Both the position numbers and the translations under genes were made by a program. The notes under the pieces are model-generated. The model was not told the origin of the DNA. It did not search any database and saw only the letters and a list, made by a program, of their open reading frames with translations. A stretch of DNA of 8,101 bases from Acidobacteriaceae bacterium (GTDB lineage Bacteria > Acidobacteriota > Terriglobia > Terriglobales > Acidobacteriaceae), in NCBI GenBank assembly GCA_003165855.1, contig PMXH01000218.1, forward strand, positions 296 to 8,396. Reading direction: 5' to 3'. Below are positions 6,675 to 8,101 of the stretch, in pieces. How positions within the stretch are numbered: the stretch's first letter is position 1; each line of letters opens with the position of its first letter.

Positions 6675-7433
6675 GTGGTCGACATTCACTCACACATTCT
6701 TCCGGAAGTAGACGACGGATCGAAGTCCTGGGAAACCTCCGTCGCCATGTGCCGCATGGCCGCGGCCGATGGCATCACTCACCAGGTCGCCACGCCTCAC
6801 GCCAACGACCGCTACCACTACGATCGCCCGTATCTTCAGGGACTGGTCGCACACCTGCAGCAACTCGTGGGCAACGCGCTCACCCTTAGCCTGGGCTGCG
6901 ACTTCCACCTTTCCTACGACAATCTGCAGGATGTCCTGGCCAATCCCGCCCGCTACGCCATTGAAGGCTCGCACTACATGCTGGTCGAGCTGAGCAATTA
7001 CAGCATTCCGCAGCAGATCACGGATTGTTTTATGAAGCTGGGCGACTGCGGTATCACCGCGGTCATCACCCATCCCGAGCGCAACCAGATCCTGCGCGAG
7101 AACCTGCAGCGCGTGGTGGAATGGGCCGAGCAAGGTTGCGTAATCCAGATGACCGGCTCCGCCCTCACTGGATTCTGGGGAGAACGTGTGCGCCGCGCCG
7201 CGCAGTGGCTGCTCGAACACGACTCCGTTCATGTGCTGGCGACGGACGCGCACGATACCGAAAAACGCGTGCCCGTGCTCTCCACGGCTCGCGAGGCCAC
7301 CGCGGAAATCTGCGGCGACGAAGTTGCGGAAGCGCTGGTCGAAGCAAATCCAGCCGCCATCATCCACTCGCAGCCTCTGCCATACTTTCCGCGGCCGGTA
7401 ATCGGAACGTACCGGAAGACGCACGGCAGCTAG
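6675..7433 (+). CDS. CpsB/YwqE-type PHP-domain tyrosine-protein phosphatase
   Basis: This 252-residue cytoplasmic metal-dependent phosphatase of the PHP superfamily has the usual family length (about 240-255). Such enzymes dephosphorylate tyrosine kinases of the BY-kinase/Wzc group that control capsule or exopolysaccharide export. Metal-ligand motifs appear in order: D3-x-H5-x-H7 in DIHSHILPEVDDG (with D13/D14), H42 in ATPH, D76 in LGCDFHL, E105 in VELS, H133 in THPER (R136), and D191/H193 in ATDAH. D76 lies where I expect Glu in CpsB and YwqE. The GTG at 6675 is chosen because the family begins 'M-(I/V)-DIHSH'. No Shine-Dalgarno is visible, and a 7-bp hairpin ends 16 bases upstream. No tyrosine kinase, Wzx/Wzy or glycosyltransferase gene adjoins it, so its polysaccharide link is inferred from the family only. 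Confidence 0.9.
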   Translation: MVDIHSHILPEVDDGSKSWETSVAMCRMAAADGITHQVATPHANDRYHYDRPYLQGLVAHLQQLVGNALTLSLGCDFHLSYDNLQDVLANPARYAIEGSHYMLVELSNYSIPQQITDCFMKLGDCGITAVITHPERNQILRENLQRVVEWAEQGCVIQMTGSALTGFWGERVRRAAQWLLEHDSVHVLATDAHDTEKRVPVLSTAREATAEICGDEVAEALVEANPAAIIHSQPLPYFPRPVIGTYRKTHGS

Positions 7434-7452
7434 CAGAGGTCTGTTAGAAGCT

Positions 7453-7508
7453 GTCATTCCGCGACGCAGATGGGTCGCGAAGCCAAACATCCGCGAAGTC
7501 GAAGGATA
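7453..7508. repeat. Degenerate TCATTCC...GAAGTCGAAGGAT intergenic repeat
   Basis: GTCATTCCGCG at the left and CGCGAAGTCGAAGGATAC at the right follow the layout of a dispersed intergenic element that I recall as 'GTCATCCTGAGCG...GAAGTCGAAGGAT' in Acidobacteria and other phyla. Inside it, CGCGAC (7460-7465) and GTCGCG (7474-7479) form a perfect 6-bp stem with an 8-base loop. It lies 3' of the phosphatase gene and could help end its transcript. Confidence 0.55.
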
Positions 7509-7515
7509 CTTTGCA

Positions 7516-7536
7516 AGGCTATCCCGTGGGTAGCCT
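7516..7536. terminator. 9-bp hairpin between convergent genes
   Basis: AGGCTATCC (7516-7524) and GGGTAGCCT (7528-7536) pair over nine positions, with one G-T wobble and loop CGT. It lies in the spacer where the phosphatase (+) and murD (-) converge, so both transcripts would meet it. On the plus strand it is followed by AAAAAGAG and not by T's, so it is not a textbook intrinsic terminator. The terminator call is from position and stem strength. Confidence 0.5.
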
Positions 7537-7543
7537 AAAAAGA

Positions 7544-7592
7544 GTTTCCACCACTGTGGCTGCGTCATTCTCTGGGTCTCTGTGGTGAAAAC
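7544..7592. repeat. Inverted ACAGAG-type repeat, copy C
   Basis: The left arm GTTTCCACCACT (7544-7555) matches the reverse complement of TGTGGTGAAAAC (7581-7592) at 10 of 12 positions. On the minus strand the right half reads GTTTTCACCACAGAGACCC then AGAGA, the ACAGAG motif shared in style with copies A and B. It starts five bases beyond the murD stop, so it lies in the 3' end of that transcript. Confidence 0.6.
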
Positions 7593-7597
7593 GCCCT

Positions 7598-8101
7598 TTA
7601 CCCCAACGCCCCAACGATCTCCTTGAACACCTTGCCTCGGTGCTCGTAGCTCTTAAACTGATCAAAGCTTGCACAAGCCGGAGCCAGCAACACCACGTCA
7701 CCCGGCTGCGCCACGGCATTCGCCTTGCGCAGAGCGTTCTCCAGAGTCTCTGCATGCACAACTTCAACATTCTTAATCTGCGATTCGATCTTCGCCGCCG
7801 CCGCGCCGATCGTGTACACGCGCTTCACCCGCTGCCGCAACAATTCGTTGAGCACGGTATAGTCGCTGCCCTTGTCCTTGCCGCCGAGAATGAGGTGGAT
7901 GTTCGCCGGAAACGACTCCAGCGCCTTGATGGTCGCATCCACGTTCGTAGCCTTCGAATCGTTGTAATAATCCACGCCGCGGATCGTGGCCACAAACTCC
8001 AGCCGGTGTTCGACCGCTTTAAAGTCGCGCACCGCTTGCCGGATTTTCTCCGGAGCGCATCCCATCAGCGCGCCCGCACACACCGCCGCCAGCACGTTCT
8101 C
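7598..8101 (-). CDS. murD: UDP-N-acetylmuramoylalanine--D-glutamate ligase (MurD), C-terminal part
   Basis: This is the ATP-dependent cytoplasmic ligase that adds D-Glu to UDP-MurNAc-L-Ala in peptidoglycan precursor synthesis. The window keeps the last 167 residues; the N-terminal domain and most of the central ATPase domain lie beyond 8101. The visible part starts in the central-domain ENVLAA helix, followed by EHRLEFV, NDSKATN (its Lys and Thr contact substrate), LGGKDKGSDY, and LLAPACASFDQF with EHRG. These line up closely with the E. coli MurD C-terminal domain as I recall it, including the 'HR-E', 'NDSKATN' and 'PACAS-DQF' blocks. The stop is TAA at 7598-7600. It is convergent with the phosphatase gene, so no division-cluster gene follows it here. 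There is no sign of a frameshift in the part seen. Confidence 0.95.
   Translation of the reverse strand, partial: ENVLAAVCAGALMGCAPEKIRQAVRDFKAVEHRLEFVATIRGVDYYNDSKATNVDATIKALESFPANIHLILGGKDKGSDYTVLNELLRQRVKRVYTIGAAAAKIESQIKNVEVVHAETLENALRKANAVAQPGDVVLLAPACASFDQFKSYEHRGKVFKEIVGALG

Noticed and set aside
6690..7568. 292-codon minus-strand frame opposite the phosphatase
   Set aside because: The composition is that of an antisense shadow; the plus-strand PHP motifs are unambiguous.

Overview
The window most resembles a chromosomal segment of an Acidobacteriota soil bacterium, from the Koribacter/Acidobacteriaceae side. This rests on overall impression and not on a marker gene. The signs are moderately high GC, a secreted pro-kumamolisin-type S53 protease, a stand-alone TonB C-terminal-domain protein, a small-protein/nucleotidyltransferase pair, and intergenic repeats built on CAGAGG/ACAGAG and on a TCATTCC...CGAAGTCGAAGGAT core. 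No phage, IS element, CRISPR array, rRNA or tRNA was seen.

Layout. Positions 1-24 hold a perfect-length hexamer tandem repeat (one base variant). Positions 77-888 (+) hold a translationally coupled pair: a 76-residue conserved-looking small protein and a 194-residue AbiEii/DUF6036-like nucleotidyltransferase, overlapping by ATGA. This pair has toxin-antitoxin-like architecture. The nucleotidyltransferase runs 20 bp tail-to-tail into an AlaA-like PLP aminotransferase (869-2077, -). Continuing leftward-transcribed genes are a periplasmic TonB_C protein (2184-2561, -), a secreted S53 (sedolisin/kumamolisin) peptidase (2743-4413, -) and an aldehyde dehydrogenase close to alpha-ketoglutarate-semialdehyde dehydrogenases (4599-6134, -). 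After a roughly 250-base gene-poor spacer comes a short Phd/YefM-type antitoxin remnant (6387-6590, +) with no toxin. Next is a perfect 7-bp hairpin and then a CpsB/YwqE-type PHP-domain tyrosine-protein phosphatase (6675-7433, +). The window ends inside murD (7598-8101, -, C-terminal part), convergent with cpsB across a repeat- and hairpin-rich 164-base spacer.

How the genes relate. Most are independent single-gene units, as shown by the long spacers, individual Shine-Dalgarno sequences and repeats between them. The functional themes are amino-acid and sugar-acid metabolism (aminotransferase, ALDH), envelope and secretion (TonB_C, S53 protease, CpsB phosphatase, MurD), and two toxin-antitoxin-like loci (the nucleotidyltransferase pair and the orphan Phd). 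A recurring pattern is that three minus-strand genes (tonB-like, ALDH, murD) are each followed, immediately or within about 50 bases, by a degenerate member of one CAGAGG-type repeat family, two of them arranged as inverted repeats. The repeats may therefore double as 3'-end/terminator elements. No wholly new system is demonstrable here. The best candidate for follow-up is the 77-888 two-gene module.
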